DNA of 64,000 nucleotides from Bugula neritina (taxonomy: Eukaryota; Bryozoa; Gymnolaemata; Cheilostomatida; Bugulidae), in contig OZ037769.1 of assembly GCA_964035545.1 (NCBI GenBank), forward strand, positions 14,953,133 to 15,017,132, in the 5' to 3' direction. A program made the translations under genes and the position numbers. Shown piece after piece: positions 35,501 through 49,330 of this stretch (position 1 is the first letter of the stretch; each line of letters begins with the position of its first letter). The notes beneath the pieces were generated by a model that was given only the letters and a program-made list of their open reading frames with translations, was not told the origin of the DNA and ran no database searches.

Positions 35501-38500
35501 TTTATGCTCAACAATTTTTAGCTTCAATGGAAACTGTGGCATATTATCTATTTTTAGTAATTTTATGAAAGTTAACTGGTCAATCACTAACAAACCTAGC
35601 TGTGTATATAATTAAAAACATGTTTATACAAATCATATATAGTAGTTTTGGAATTCATTGTACCAGCATTATTTGTAAAACTGTTATATATTTGGTGTTG
35701 TGTATAGTGGTATTCAGTGTATAGGTATGTGACAGTATGTGGTTGCAGAGTTGTAATGGATTATTTTGTAGATTTATTAAGTACAACTATACTAAGAATA
35801 TAAATGTAGCACTGTGGAATGTAAAGACTAGATTCTTAGCAAGAAGTTCCGCCAATATTATGTATAGATGATGACTAACATGACAATAACAAAGGGGCAT
35901 ATATTACTCACATAGATCTACTATAATAATAATATCTATTAGTTTAGTTTGTATATGAACTCTAGTTGACCTTATGAAATAAACTATTAGTCACTGAAAG
36001 CTTCAAGGATCTAAACTAAGCAGTTCTTATAGATATAAAACTATCTTGCTAAAATATTTAGACTATTTTCAGTTTACTTTGAGGCCATTTTTGAATAATT
36101 GCAGCTATTATTTTGTATCTGAGGAAGTGCCAGCAATGTATTACCTAATCATCCTTTGTTAGCTCATGGCTTTCATTTTCTTTAAAACTTGAAGCAATCT
36201 GTTACACTTTCAGACGTTATATGCTATAATGAAACTTATATGAAAAGACATAGAATAGAATTTTACAGCATATAATATCTTCGAATGCCGAGTGTTTTAC
36301 CTGCACGTGGTGTTGTGTTCCCCTGCATGCAATAGAGAGGTTCTTTTTAATTTCTTTGAAAATGAGTTAGATGGCATTTTATGACTTTAAAATTAAAAAC
36401 ATTTCATCATTCCTGTTGGGATCAATATTCTCAATATTCCCCTTTTTTCCTGCATGTGATGCAGGTTTATGCCAATACAAGTTTTACCAGTTCCTGCAGT
36501 TTAACACTTTATTAAATTTTGCAGCTATTGAATTTAATTCACATATAACTGGGATAATAGTTTGTTATTATGGAGTGACTTTGAAGCATGAAAAATCAAC
36601 AACTGTGGTTTCATTTTATACTACAAATCATCTCCATAAAATATGGTTTTTCTATTAAAGACTTGACAATATCCACAGCAGGCTCTATGTGATAAATATA
36701 TAGCTCTTTAAATTTCATATTTATGATATTTCAATCATTTACATAAGCAGTTTATCAAAACAAAAAACTTCCTTATTTACTGCTTCAAATATAACTTTTA
36801 ATTGTCGTTGGCATTTACATCTCCTTGTGATTTCTTTGCTGCAGAAAAGAATATAGTAAAGGAGTTTGCTCATCTGAAATGGGGACTCTTTGATGAAGGT
36901 GTGTCTGTAACTGACGCTAAAACACCAGTGTACTACTCTGTTGATAGTACTTACAAACCAACAAGGTTAGATACATTTCGATGACATTTTAATTGGCTCA
37001 TTACGCAAAAGAGATGGTGCTATGATTTTCTAAAGAACATTTTTCTATGTATGTTTACTTGTTTTTCCACATAGTTTATAACCCAGATTAAAATATTAAT
37101 GGCAGTATTTTTTCTTTGAACAGCTGGAAAATAAGTTTTGTGCATTAATACTTTTTTATCATGCATTGGGTGTACATACATATAGTTGTCATATTGAATA
37201 CGCACGCACGCACGCACACACACACGCACGCACGCACACACACACACACAGACATACGCATGCACACACAGACACACACGCACACACACACAGACATATA
37301 TACACATATATACACACATATATATAAACACATAGATACACATATGTATACACACGTAGGTGCGGAAATCAAGCGTATTATGGAAAACGTATTAACACAA
37401 ACTCCGAGATCTACTGTGATGATTCAACCATAAAGACCAGCGAATACTGCCAGTTTGTGCCATCTTTAACTTTTGGCAATGTCTCTCTTTTGTATGCTCA
37501 TCAATTGTCAAAGGTAAGTTGCTGTATGTGAACTTTTTCATTGTATAACTGTTTGTTCATAATACTCGCACAAGTTTATAGCCCTGCGAGAAACCCCTGA
37601 TGGAAAGGCTTTTGGTTAGAATGGGCTATATGGATTGTTCTTTATAATGATCCTTTCGAATAACAAAGGTGATCAGTTTCAAGTTTTGACAGTTTTGCTG
37701 CAAGAGATCAAAATTTTTATACAAAGGTATGTATTATTGTTGTGGAATTGATTAATTAACAATATGAGTTTCTGCTGACAGAAAATTGGTTGATTTACAG
37801 GTAGAAAAATTCTGTTCTGAAGAAGATCATAACCGAGATGCGCCAAACCGCCAAAACAGACTTTGCCAAGAAAGAAGTGCTTGGGAAGTTATGACAAACT
37901 TACCAGATTTTGGTATGAATGTTCAAATTTATTTATTTTAGATAAGAGATCAATTTTGTGTTCTTCTAATCAAAGCAAGATATTAACTTTATGTGACCAT
38001 AGTTCAACTTCATTTTTGATAAAATATTCATTAATTGTTGTTCAATGTATGTGTTGTTGACTATAGTTGTCTATTGCATAGATAAGGGTTTCAACATGCG
38101 TAAACAGTTGGCAGCTCTAGTTTTATATCATTAAAAGGATTATATTATATATATATGCTGTTTTTTAATTTGACAGCAATTACATGAACAGCATTTTATA
38201 TATAGCAAGCAATGCCTCTACGGTCGTCTTAGTTTATAGTTTTGATCAAAACTCATACTTTGTTCATATCCTTAAATAATTATTGTATAAACTTTAAATG
38301 GCCAAGATATTTAAATGGTGCACTTTGTCAGCAATATAAATTCATACTAGTTCAGGAAACATTAGGAAAGAAGATAACTCTAAATAAAGATTGTTGTGAA
38401 ACCAAATTCATTTTAGCATCTCGACTCATTAAGTTGCAATTATATATATTCTTTTAGTTGGGCATTTTACCTACAGAAAATTGTTGAGTTAAATGTTTGA

Positions 38501-41500
38501 AACCTACTGAAATATTTTACACAATTGCACCTATATATGCGTTCTACATGCATATATATGCTATTGGAAGATTTATTCTGTGTAGTTGCTGCTATAATGA
38601 TACCTATATGAATTACAGCAGTTACTTTGACTATGAGTACATCATCTATGTAGCTGCCAATTAGGTCATAATTCCTATTGGTTACTATTATGCAATCAGC
38701 GGTTAAGTAATCATAACACCGAACTTTTGATGAGTGACTTTTACAATGCGAGGTAACTCAGTGAAATTTTAATTCGGCTAAATTGAATTTCTGACTGAAA
38801 ATCATGAAGGTCTAAACACAATTTTACTCTGTTCGCTGCTACAACACAATCTATAACTTAAAGCAGTTACTTTCACTTTAAATTTAATAATCTTATTTAT
38901 GTTTATATTGTATTTGTAGATACTGATTATTACTCAGTGCGCAATGCTGCTGAAATCATCACTTCATCTGGTCCCACATTCAACATCATTCAAGAACCTG
39001 GAGCGCTTGCAGATGAAGAAACGACGACTACGGAAACAACTACAGCGACAACTACGGAAACAACTACGACCGCCTATGTTCAAATCAATACGACATCTAC
39101 AACACAAAGTGAGGTAACCACACAGCTGGTGACAACAACAACTGAAGAGGTTGAGGAGGACACACCTGTTACCATAGTGTGTCCACAAGATGTTGTGTGC
39201 ATGGCTTTAGATGTCTCTGGAAGTATGAGTGTATGTAAATTTACAAGTTGTTTAAAGTCATCCTGTATATAAGCATTAATGTCAGCTGACATTAATGTTG
39301 ATTTGCATGATTTTTACTTTATGTTGGTTAAAGATACTTTTCAACATAAACGATTTTTATACATTATTTTGTAGGTTTGTGAATCAATAATAAATCACAT
39401 TGATTTTATTGGTAAATCGTGATCACCTCATTTTGTTTTATTTTAAATTATCATTTATATATTGTTCTTCCATTGATTAAATACTTTATAGAAATAAAGA
39501 TTAAGAGTCACATGCCGCTTTTTTTAGTATACCTAAGTTATATAGCTTCATTACCAAAATGCTAATTCATCAAACTGCATGTTAAGTGAATAATTAAATC
39601 GTTTTTACCAGGCTTTAATTATGAAATTATTGTATCCTAAATATATCAAAACTTTAATATTGCTTATAGCTTTCATTTCCATGCATTGTTAATTATGATA
39701 TTGACAAATTGAGACTGACAACAACTTTTAATCTACTGCAACCTTATAAATTGCTATTTTATATAATTACTTTGAAAAGAGTATTGTGATCACTGGTTAT
39801 AGAGTCAAAACAGAGTGAACAAGATGAGTGAAGCTGTCGCCACTTACATCCACGAGTACCTGAGAAATGGTACAGCGGCTGGTATTGTGTTGTTTAACAA
39901 TGCTGCAAGAACTCTAGCTAGTATGACAGTGATAACCAATGACCAAGTGAGGTCAAACTTAGCCTCAGTGTTACCGCAAACAGCAGGTGGTGGAACTTCC
40001 ATAACAAGTGGACTAAACACTTGTATACAGGTTTGTTCGGACTAATATGATGTGAAGTTGTAACAGCAGTGTTCTTAATATGAGTCTGAGACGTGACCAA
40101 AACAAAGTTTTAAAGTTTTATTTTCTTTATTTGAACACAAAAGAAAATCTTGTAAAATTATGCAGTTTCTTAACATTCTGTTATAAATACTTTATTCCTA
40201 TTACACATGCTACCAATTCCTTCTATCATTTTCTAACCGCCTGGCTAATTATATTGTTTTTATCTATTGACAAAATGATCACAAAAGATAAAATTTTATT
40301 TGCATCATATATTGCATTGGCCATGCAAATTTGTTCACCATATCAAAATGTGACTAGGAATTGAAGCTTATATATAAACACACTAAAAAGTCACTGAACA
40401 TAATTGGCTGCTAACGAATATTCATTTGCTTCTGCAATGTTTCAGATGGTTCAATTTTATTCTGGAAGCTCTATAAGTAAAAAACGCATTTTACTCCTGA
40501 GTGATGGGCAAGATGGCTCTGCAAAAGACATTCTCCCAGAGTTGCCTAATTTAAACATCACTATTGATACAATTATATATGGGTAAAATATAGTTTTATT
40601 ATTGCAATTACAAAGCATCTAACAATGCAGTGTAATTTTATGGAATGGTATATAAAATGAATACATAGATTCAAACCATCTTTTGTCTTTTAGACAAAAT
40701 ACAGATCTAGCTGTACCTAAGATTGCTGAGGAATCAGGAGGGGAATCTTACTTTGTTGATGATGCCGACTCCGAGATCAATTTACAGCAGGCTATGGTTG
40801 ACACTTCAACTCAGGGATGCTTTACAAAAGCAATTGTTTCTGTAAGCCAACTCGTGTATCTTTAAACAATTATAATCTGTAAAGAAATTTGCCTCCATTG
40901 AGAATCAAACCCGAGACCTCTATAGCAGGCGATAGCAGGCGCTATAATCATCAATTGCTTTGAAATATTTACTTGAAACCCCAAATAACATGTGTCTGAA
41001 CTTATTTTATCATTAATTAGTTATTGGAATTATAAAAATTGAGCCAACAAATATTTTTAAAGCTGACTAACAATATCTTACAAATTTCTAAAATGACATG
41101 ATAGAAAAAAATTTGCTTCAGCTACACCAACTTAAGTTTATGATGCTCATTGTTTAGATTGCTAGTGAGAAAAAGACGTTATCTTCTACTGATACCTCAC
41201 TCAATGAAAAAGTTTCCTTCGATTCAACAATTGGTCAAAACACAACATTAGTTTTCTCTTACTCTGGAACTACTGACATTGACGTGAATGTTACCTCAGC
41301 TAAGGGAAACAACATCACTATAACCAAAGACTTGGCTGCTAAAGTAGTGAAAGCTACAGTGGAGGGGCAAGCTGTAAGACTTCTAATATTTCAATTTACT
41401 AACTGCGATATTCATTTTGTATTCAGGCACCATCAGTATCTCAATAAAAAACTCAAACTGTTTCAATTTTACAATTAATACATATTACTGTTAGCTTGCT

Positions 41501-44500
41501 ATAACTATAACAAATTGGAATATTATAAATTTTTTATTGCAAAATGATATGTTTTTGATACAATGGCTGACCAAAACTTTTGACAGCAATTGCGCTAAAT
41601 TTTCACAAATTCTTTCTCATAAATTTAGCTTATCGTAAAATGCAAAAATTGCAAAAGTTCACTGTACACCAAACACTATGAATTGATATTAATCAGCCAC
41701 CTCAAGTTTTGTAGCAGTGCAGGAAAGCCAAATGCAGTAAACAATATGACGTCTTGATTGAAGCAACTAATTTGCCCTTTCATGATTTGTAGAACGATGA
41801 TGATATTGAATACACCATCACCAAAGCTAATCCAAATGATGTGGTAGATATTGTAGTTTCTGTTACATCTAAACCCATCCCAGACGTTGATCCAATTGAG
41901 ATCAACACCAGACTTAACAGCCTTGATATAAGCTTTGACGAAGAATCATCTGTAAGTTTGCTTTCTTGAAAAGAAGCATTGTTTTTTATTTATAAGGTTT
42001 ATCCTCTGTACAGTAAAATCAAATAGACACTTGAAATACTTATTTACATGGCGTATGCATGGCAGTCATAGTAATAGGGTGACAGCTGTTTAAGATATTT
42101 AATTTTAGCTACCACCTTTTGCAATATTAATGATATTACATACTAATCAAGAAAATATAACATGTTGCAAATCCTTAATAACCAATAATACAATCATATG
42201 TTATTATCATAATTTGTAAACCATAATTTTTTTATTTATCCCTTCAACTATTCAAATATATTTTAGCTTGTCCTCTACACAGATATATTTCAAGGTCTCA
42301 CACCTGTCTTAAACCTTACTGTGTACAACATCATCAAAACATCTACTGGCGATGAGCTTGAGCTAAAAGCTTTAGATGACGGCACAGGTTAAATTATTAT
42401 ATAATATCACTTTTTTTGTTAATTTTGTTGTTGTAAAAACCTGACCTGTAGTACATTTTGGAGTTGCAAATAAATTACCTGTCTGAATGCTATACATGGC
42501 CAACATGGGATTATTAATTGAAAATTGTTGCATCTTTTACAACAACAAAATACAATCAATAGAAAAAAAATGTTCTACACTTTTTCTAAATTAGCCAAAA
42601 CACTCATAGAAAGTTATCTAACAAATTGCAGCAAAATTAGAAATTAAAAAAACTTACTTTAAATTGAAGTGCATCAGCAAACAGCTATAAGCCGCCACAG
42701 TTTGAGTAAAGAAAAACTATTAGATGAAAAAAATAATTATTTTGTTAGAGTAATTTTTGTTGGGAATCCAAACAATTTAGCTTTGGTAATTCAAAAAGAT
42801 GAACCTGTTACTTATGCTGTATTGCAATTATATAAATTATTCAATTTCCGTAGTATTTTCACCCTGCCCTGCAGCTATAACAATTAAAGCAAAAGCAGAA
42901 ATTTGAGAACATAGTTATCTACTTTATAAATTTGTAAGTGACGATCAACACATGCAGTTAAACTATTTCTTTCATTTTTTTAGGAAAGGATTCAACCCCA
43001 GATGATGGTATTTATACAGCTGTACTATTACCTCACCAGTTTGCAGGCGATGGGTATTACAGCATACAGGTATATTAATGAAAATACTCCTGAAGTGAAC
43101 TAGTCTGATAGATAACAATGTGTACTGTTTCCTTTCAATTTTTTACTTTAATATAAGTACACTCCAATTAACATATTATGCTCTAATTGCTACTTATATC
43201 AAAAACATTATAATTGTGAGATTTTATAAAGCTAATTGAGTAAATAATATCATCATTAGTTATAATAATAATTCTTTTGAACTGTATAGATGTGTCTATT
43301 TAAACCAGCTAATAGTATATCTCACTGCAAATGCAATAGGTACACATTCCATTTGTTGTTATTATTTGTGTCTGTAATTATTTAAGGTTGAGATTGATGG
43401 TGAAAGCGTGCTACCTGGTTCTCCCACCAATCGGGTCAAAAGATGCGTAGATTGCGCTCCAAGTAGTCTTGGTACAGTGCAGAGAACCAAATCTGGTAAA
43501 TGTTTTCTGTTTGCTTTTAAAAAAGCAATATTTTCTTGAAAAATTATATTAGATCATCACCTTCTATTCTTAAAAAATCTTTAAAACTTTTTGAATGCAT
43601 TAATTTGTATTAAACTAAAACATGAAAAGAAGATATTTAAGCTTTTGTTTTGTTTAGGCTATCTGCGCTGCCCTCTGAATTTCTTGTTTTTCGATTGATA
43701 ACTTTAGCCTAATAAGTAAATAAACTTAAATATATAAGTAAAATATAGAAAACCAATGCATTTCTTTAATTGGCATAATTATGTTGAAAGTGACACTGCA
43801 TGCTGTTACAAAATTGGGCAATATGTTATACATAGATAAATGTCTATTAGTTTTTATTGCACTTTATGCAATTTCAAACGATGTTTAAATATGCATGTCT
43901 TATAAGCCTTTAATAAATATTTTAAATGTGACTTGGCGACAAAAATATTTGAAAAATATATTTTGATAATCCGATGATCCATCATTCATGCAATCAAGTT
44001 TAAGCAAAATTATTGATTGCTATTTTTGGTTTACATCAATGCAGTGATTTGAAAAAGTCATAAAAAATAAACTAAATAAATTCAGTTTTTAAAAAAACAA
44101 TATTATTTGAAATGTGCTAAAATTGCTATTTTAATGCTAATACAGGAGGAGTGATTACCGTAGCAAACTATAGGGTTGTTCCTGACACGACCCCTCCTGA
44201 GAGAATCAAAGATCTGGTAGTTGACTCAGGAAACACAACAAACAACACAACTATATTCACTCTCTCTTGGACAGCTCCTGGAAATGATCTAAATGTTGGA
44301 AGAGGTGAGGTCTTGGATACAGTCCCAGTTGTTTTATTCTATGTATATGTTCTATGTTTGCTTTCTTTGAAATAGATAATTTAAAAATTCAAGTCTAATT
44401 ATAACAGTGGTTTCTTCAATTATTATCAAATTTTAGTCATCTTTAAGTTGTATTATTTGCAATATTTTTACTGTACATAAAAACTGCTAAAAATTATTCC

Positions 44501-47141
44501 AGATATATCAGGTATACATTAACAAATGATTTATTTACTATTCAGGTATATAACTATTTGCATTTAAGTAAACTCTTATAAACTAATCCTATAAAACTGT
44601 GTAAACAGTTTTTACACCTCTCTGTCAATTTTATATTGCTATACCAAAAATTTTTTGCAATTTTATAAACTTTAGACAATACAGTTTTCTTCAATTCTTG
44701 TGCAGAGTGTTACAAATAAGATTTGAGTTTTTGCTTTTCAGGCTAAAGCCACTTGACCGCTAGGCGCAATAATATATTTACACTTTTCAATATTGACACT
44801 GTACACTTTCTGCTAACACTATAATGTTACTTATATCATATTTTATTTTCTCTCAGCGGCGGCCTACACCTTCTTTGTATCCAATGACTCATCACTAAAC
44901 AATCTACAACTGTTACCCAACAATCACAAGAGTATCATAACTAATGTCAGCAGTCTTTTAGTTGATGCCGGTACAAATCTGGAACTCAAAGTAGATTTTG
45001 GTGAGTCTATGTAGAAGTTAGATATCTCTTTAGTATCTAAGAATGAATTTGAAGATGATAAATGTCTGTGTGTTTTAATTTATTTTAAGAAATCATGTCA
45101 ATAAAACTTTTGGTATTATATTGTAATTTGATGTGATAAAATATTACAAACATATAAAATTATATAATAATAGATTAGTATATATAATATAGTATAAATA
45201 TTAGAGTATTATAATATAATGAAATTCAACATGATTTAATATAATACAATATTATAACCTCATAATATAATATAATTAAATACAATATAATTACTCACAA
45301 ACAACGTGTGGTTTAAGAACTCCAGTCTTAAATATTATACTTGATATAAGTTTTATATATTTGTTATATATACACTTCACATTAAGTAATTTTTTATTAT
45401 AATTGGTTTTTTTTCTTTTTTTAGAGCAATTAGAGTTTGGTGATGGATCTAATGTGACCCTTAACACCTATTATATAAGGATGATAGCAGAAGATGACAA
45501 AGGAAATCAAGCAGAGCCTTCTAATCCAGTAGCACTGACCATAGCTGACCCACAGACCATCAATTTGTGGGTGAGTTTCCTGTTCGCTTTCTTCTGGTGG
45601 AAATATTTTAAAATGTTAAATTAAACGAGCCTAAAGTTTATTGCAATGAAATCAGTATTTAATATAAAGTTTATGGATCGATTTCGCTAGGATTCAAATG
45701 CCTAGTAATACTGACAGTTTTGAAGAAGCAAAATAAAATTTGACAAACATAAATATACTATGAATTTGTAAACTTATAGCCTTATTTGATATGACTCATA
45801 TTTACAATATGCATTTGTTTAATACGATACATGCACACACACACACACACTCATTCACACACACACTCACACACGCAAACACACGCACGCATGCACTCAC
45901 GGGTACACACAATAAATGAATGTATATATGCAAAACAGAAACATAATATATGCCAAGTGAATATTTTAAATGAATATGCAGATGTAGTATTAAAATATAA
46001 TTTGTATAGTTATACTGACATATCTGTTGTTATATTTCAATATCAGTGTTTATATATTACTTCTTTAATGTGAATGCTATTGTTCTGTTAGCTACCTACC
46101 ACTACCACCAGCACAACTACCAGCACCACTGAGGCCACCACTACCACCGCCAGTGCCACTACCACCACTTCTTCAATAGACCAGCTGGATACCACTCCAG
46201 CAGATATCTCAGATGTGAAAACAGCGGTTAGTGACTCTCATGTGTATAAGAACACAGCACCATAGCACCATAGCACCTACACTTCTTTTAAAAATTATTG
46301 GACCCTTCCACATGTTCCCAGAATTTGAAAAGTATTTGTCCAAAAAGCTAGTTTGATGATTTTGCGATTGAAGTTTGTGCTAATCAATGGAATTGTAGTT
46401 GAATTTGAATGGCACTGTCCCCATGCATACAAACTTCGTTTCTATAATGATATAGTTTAAATTCGAGCCATGGCGTGTGTTATTAACTTTATAGTAATAC
46501 AAGATCTTGTATATTGCCAAGCAGTCTAATTAAGTCCATGTGGCTATTACAGTTGCGGTTCTCATAACATATATAAATATCTTTATTCAAACTCAATTTA
46601 GTCTTCTCATCTATTGGCAATATTATGTAACTATTTTTAGCCAATTTCTCAACAGATGCTTCTCATCCTGGGACTGGGAATATCAGGAGGAGTTGTCTGC
46701 CTGCTTCTTATTGCTGTGTTTATTATCCTGATAGTGAAACGCAAGAATGGAAAAACGTAAGTATATTTTTTTCAAAAATATAATTACAATATTCTAAAAC
46801 ATGCATGCGTCTGTATATACAGTATGTTATATTAAAATTAGTAAATCTGGCTATTATGTTACATATTGTAAGCTATTTTAGTAAGAAATAATATAGCACA
46901 TGGATATACATAGAGAAAGAAAATATCAATTGTGATGAATGAGACTTTTATGCAATAAGTATAATCGAATGTAAAGTGCAACCTGATTATACTCGTTCAC
47001 TATAAGAAACCTTTCAGTTATGTCCTAAAAACATGTATTTTTCATATAAATGTTATTTTATTTTTTAGGAAGTACTCAATAGTGTTTAAAGGAGAGAAAA
47101 CTGACCAAACTGAAAACGTCAATATTATTGTCTTGAATTAG
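32584..47141 (+). CDS. CLCA: Calcium-activated chloride channel regulator (CLCA) family protein, copy A
   Basis: 21 exons: 32584-32769, 33909-34025, 34960-35134, 36845-36965, 37360-37513, 37801-37912, 38920-39230, 39803-40030, 40446-40582, 40694-40841, 41158-41373, 41793-41951, 42267-42387, 42984-43069, 43387-43495, 44146-44304, 44857-45000, 45425-45570, 46092-46226, 46656-46756, 47069-47141. They total 3,138 nt, or 1,045 residues. Signal peptide (about 1-22) is followed by the CLCA N-domain with CGIEGDYIHLTPDF and KEFAHLKWGLFDE (165 on), where the family zincin motif is H-E-x-x-H. The VWA domain (about 378-560) has a full MIDAS: DVSGS 386-390, T457, D488. The C-terminal beta-sandwich (LSWTAPGNDLNVG) precedes a Thr-rich stalk, one TM helix (about 989-1015) and a basic tail. 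Family members are secreted or surface modulators of chloride channels. Confidence 0.9.
33612..33776 (+). repeat. tRNA-derived SINE in CLCA copy A intron 1
   Basis: Head GCAGCCGTGGTCTATTATAA, B-box-like GGGTTTGAGCCC, body AGAGCATCCAGTCAC and CTGTGCCTCATCTAAACTTA, tail CTTTCTATATCAGGGGTTTC. The copy B counterpart is 51,180-51,370, so it predates the duplication. Confidence 0.65.
34095..34272 (-). repeat. tRNA-derived SINE, inverted, in CLCA copy A intron 2
   Basis: On the minus strand it reads AGAGCAGCTGTGGTAGTTAA (head), then CCCTGTGCCAAATTA (body). It is shared with copy B (51,685-51,866). Confidence 0.6.
35281..35609. other. Island of near identity in CLCA intron 3 (copy A)
   Basis: Against 52,855-53,183 in copy B only one mismatch is seen before the last few bases (GTGGC against GTAGC). 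The flanking intron has many mismatches and indels. One frame is open from 35,413 to a TGA at 35,566-35,568 and reads KLDNEIKKLML...FYAQQFLASMETVAYY; the mismatch is synonymous in that frame. Splice signals around it do not fit the phase of the flanking exons, so a coding role is unproven. Confidence 0.5.
37199..37356. repeat. (CA)n/(CACG)n microsatellite before CLCA copy A exon 5
   Basis: CA- and CACG-rich repeats grade into TATACACA and run right up to the exon 5 acceptor (ACACGTAG, 37,359). The same array is in copy B (55,156-55,255). Confidence 0.85.
37575..37665 (-). repeat. SINE 3'-end fragment in CLCA copy A intron 5
   Basis: The minus strand matches the tail of the SINE family (AAGCCTTTCCATCAGGGGTT). 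The copy B counterpart is 55,475-55,550. Confidence 0.5.
40884..40960 (-). repeat. Truncated tRNA-derived repeat in CLCA copy A
   Basis: Minus-strand GAGGTCTCGGGTTTGATTCT resembles the B-box part of the element at 441-514. It lies in the intron after exon 10, in the interval deleted from copy B. Confidence 0.4.
45829..45905. repeat. (CA)n microsatellite in CLCA copy A intron 18
   Basis: ACACAC runs with CACGCAAAC variants. The homologous site in copy B has expanded into a longer array with a 14-bp higher-order unit (61,159-61,362). Confidence 0.85.
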
Positions 47142-48849
47142 ATCATCACAGCATGCTATAAGTGACACTTAGGTATTTAATAAGTGATACTTGGGTACTT
47201 ATAGTAAGTTTTTTTGCAAAATTGCTTTGAATTTGTTTGAAACTTGGTTTCAAAATTCTATTTAATGTTTTTTTTATCGCAATAATCTTTTTCTTTCAGT
47301 TAGGTGCCTCTAATGATATAATGCAGCTTTGGCTATATTATTTAATGTACTTGTGATTGTATTATATGTAAAATTTGCAAGACATGAACTCTCACGACAA
47401 TGTTGGGTTTTTCTACAGTGATCACAAAGGTGGAATAACATGAAAACCTCCAGCTGCTCAAAATAAATTAACCAAATTTTATTAGCCACCTGCCACAATG
47501 AGCTCCAGTTTGCTTGTTGTAGTATCTAAACGAGTTTATTGTTAAATTATGTTTATATATAACGATCACTTTGGCAAAAAAGTTTTTCAAAATCTGCTCA
47601 TTAGTACCATATACATAATCTGAAATTTTATAATCAAGCTCGTGATCTTAATTTTATGTATTTGCATACACTGTATATAATCAAAGGTATTTTTTGCATT
47701 GACCTTCACATATATTTGCCTTGACATTGGTTATATCATTCTGCGATGAATTATTAAGATTTTATTTTAAATCTAGAGCATATAAATGGTATCATGATAG
47801 CCTGAATAATATTACCTATGTTTGTTGCTATAACTCTGCGCATGATCACAGTAATCATATTTATTGAAATAATATTTGCTCGCAACTTTTATCAACTACA
47901 AGTATAATAATATACTGCAGTTTTTAGTTTCTTCTGTTGAACAATAAAATATATCTCATGGTAATCGTAGAAAATGCTAATTAACTCAGTCATAGCGAGT
48001 GTAATAAGTAAAAGTTTCAGGGCAGCTATACCCTGTCTGTTAAGTGTTAATATACCAATACATAGATGTGTTCGAGAATAATTTGATCTATATGTTTACT
48101 GAACAAGATTTTTGACGATTGCACCCAGTTGTAACATCACCTTCAACATTTAGCAGACATGAAATGTTTTTTGAGGCATGGAATTATCTAATTGTATCAC
48201 TCTTTGTATTATAAAAACCTACGGGTTTGCAAAAAGTCAAGTTTGAATTGAATGTAAATACACAATAAAGTTTTCAATAAATATTGGAGAAGAGGCAGAG
48301 CTTTTCAATGAAATATTAGAATAATTTGTTAAGAAAATTTAATAGAAGCTATACATCTGTGCGTGTCAAGAGCGCAAGTTTCTATTATTTGTCTCCCCTT
48401 GTGTGTGCAAAGTTGAAAATTTAATAAGCCGCTGCATTTGTTAAAATCACAAAAGGCATAGATGGTTTCATAGCCATGGCTAAGTGATGCCGTGGCATGC
48501 TACCCATTAAGGGCTGCTTGGAAATCCCAACACAACAGTTGTGTATATATTATGATCATTTGAGCAGCAAAGAATTAACTTCATGAATAAGCAAAAAAAG
48601 TATCTTTTATTATTTAAAAAGTCTTACTGAGTTTATGAAAACAATTATTAGTAAATTTTTCAGTTGTGATTATAATAACTTAGTTTATATATTCTTTACT
48701 AAAAATTAAAAATAATTGTAACATTTAATAATCATTCGGTTAGAGTGATAATGACTAGTGTTAAGTAATTCTGCAGAACTAGCAATATATTTGAAAAGAA
48801 AAGCTTTCCTAATCAATTTGCAACTTCATCTGCCTTTCAAATGTTGTTC
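47142..48849. other. 3' flank of CLCA copy A
   Basis: No gene is seen. It presumably contains the 3' UTR; AATAAA occurs near 47,944 and 48,264. Homology to block B (62,658-63,960) continues to about 48,600. Confidence 0.55.
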
Positions 48850-49330
48850 TCACTGAATCCACACGCTCTTTACAATCGGTAAGATCACCAAGGCACTGAC
48901 AACTCCACAACATCCTAGAAAAATGATCCAATATCTTTCACCAGCAGTCTGAGCAATGTATGCAATATAAAAATATGTATATACATACATATACATATAC
49001 ACATACATACAGACGTGCGTGTGTGTGCGCGTGTGTGCGTGTGCGCGTGTGTGCGTGTGCGCGTGTGTGCGTGTGCGCGTGTGTGCGTGTGCGCGTGTGC
49101 GCGTGTGCGCGTGTGCGCGTGTGTGTGTGTGTGTTCTATATGGATATATACAAAACAATTCTTACCACCCAGAGGAACAAGCAGGTTTTCGCCCACTCCT
49201 TTCAAAAAACATGTCAACCCAAAAAGTACAGGAAACTGCTTCTTTTTACACAGGTCACCCGCAAACCCCACGTGACTAGCTGTAGCAACACCACTTGTCA
49301 GTCCAAAGTAGCATTAGGATGTAGTACATC
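48850..49330 (-). pseudogene. Relic of a fourth SLC16-like transporter gene (last two exons)
   Basis: The minus strand matches the last two exons of genes 1-3. The first piece (about 49,330-49,166) reads MYYIL, then after a 2-nt deletion FGLTSGVATASHVGFAGDLC and on to NLLVPLGG, ending at a good donor (G|GTAAGA). The second (about 48,962-48,850) reads YIAQTAGERYWIIFLGCCGV to a TGA. The base pair before the second exon is TG where the acceptor AG should be. No upstream exons are found before block B begins at about 49,451. Frameshift, lost acceptor and missing 5' exons make it a pseudogene. Its strand is opposite to the three intact genes. Confidence 0.82.
48996..49134. repeat. (GTGTGC)n/(GT)n array inside the transporter relic
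   Basis: GTGTGCGC-type repeats fill the intron between the two relic exons. All long frames across it on both strands are repeat artefacts. Confidence 0.9.

Larger units (their letters stand above)
24949..48600. repeat. Segmental duplication, block A
   Basis: The block starts near 24,949 (homologous to 49,451), is interrupted by about 6.5 kb present only here (about 25,266-31,754, including the LTR element), then stays collinear with block B through the whole CLCA gene and its 3' flank (to about 48,600; partner about 63,960). Exons are highly similar; introns carry many substitutions and indels. Confidence 0.8.
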
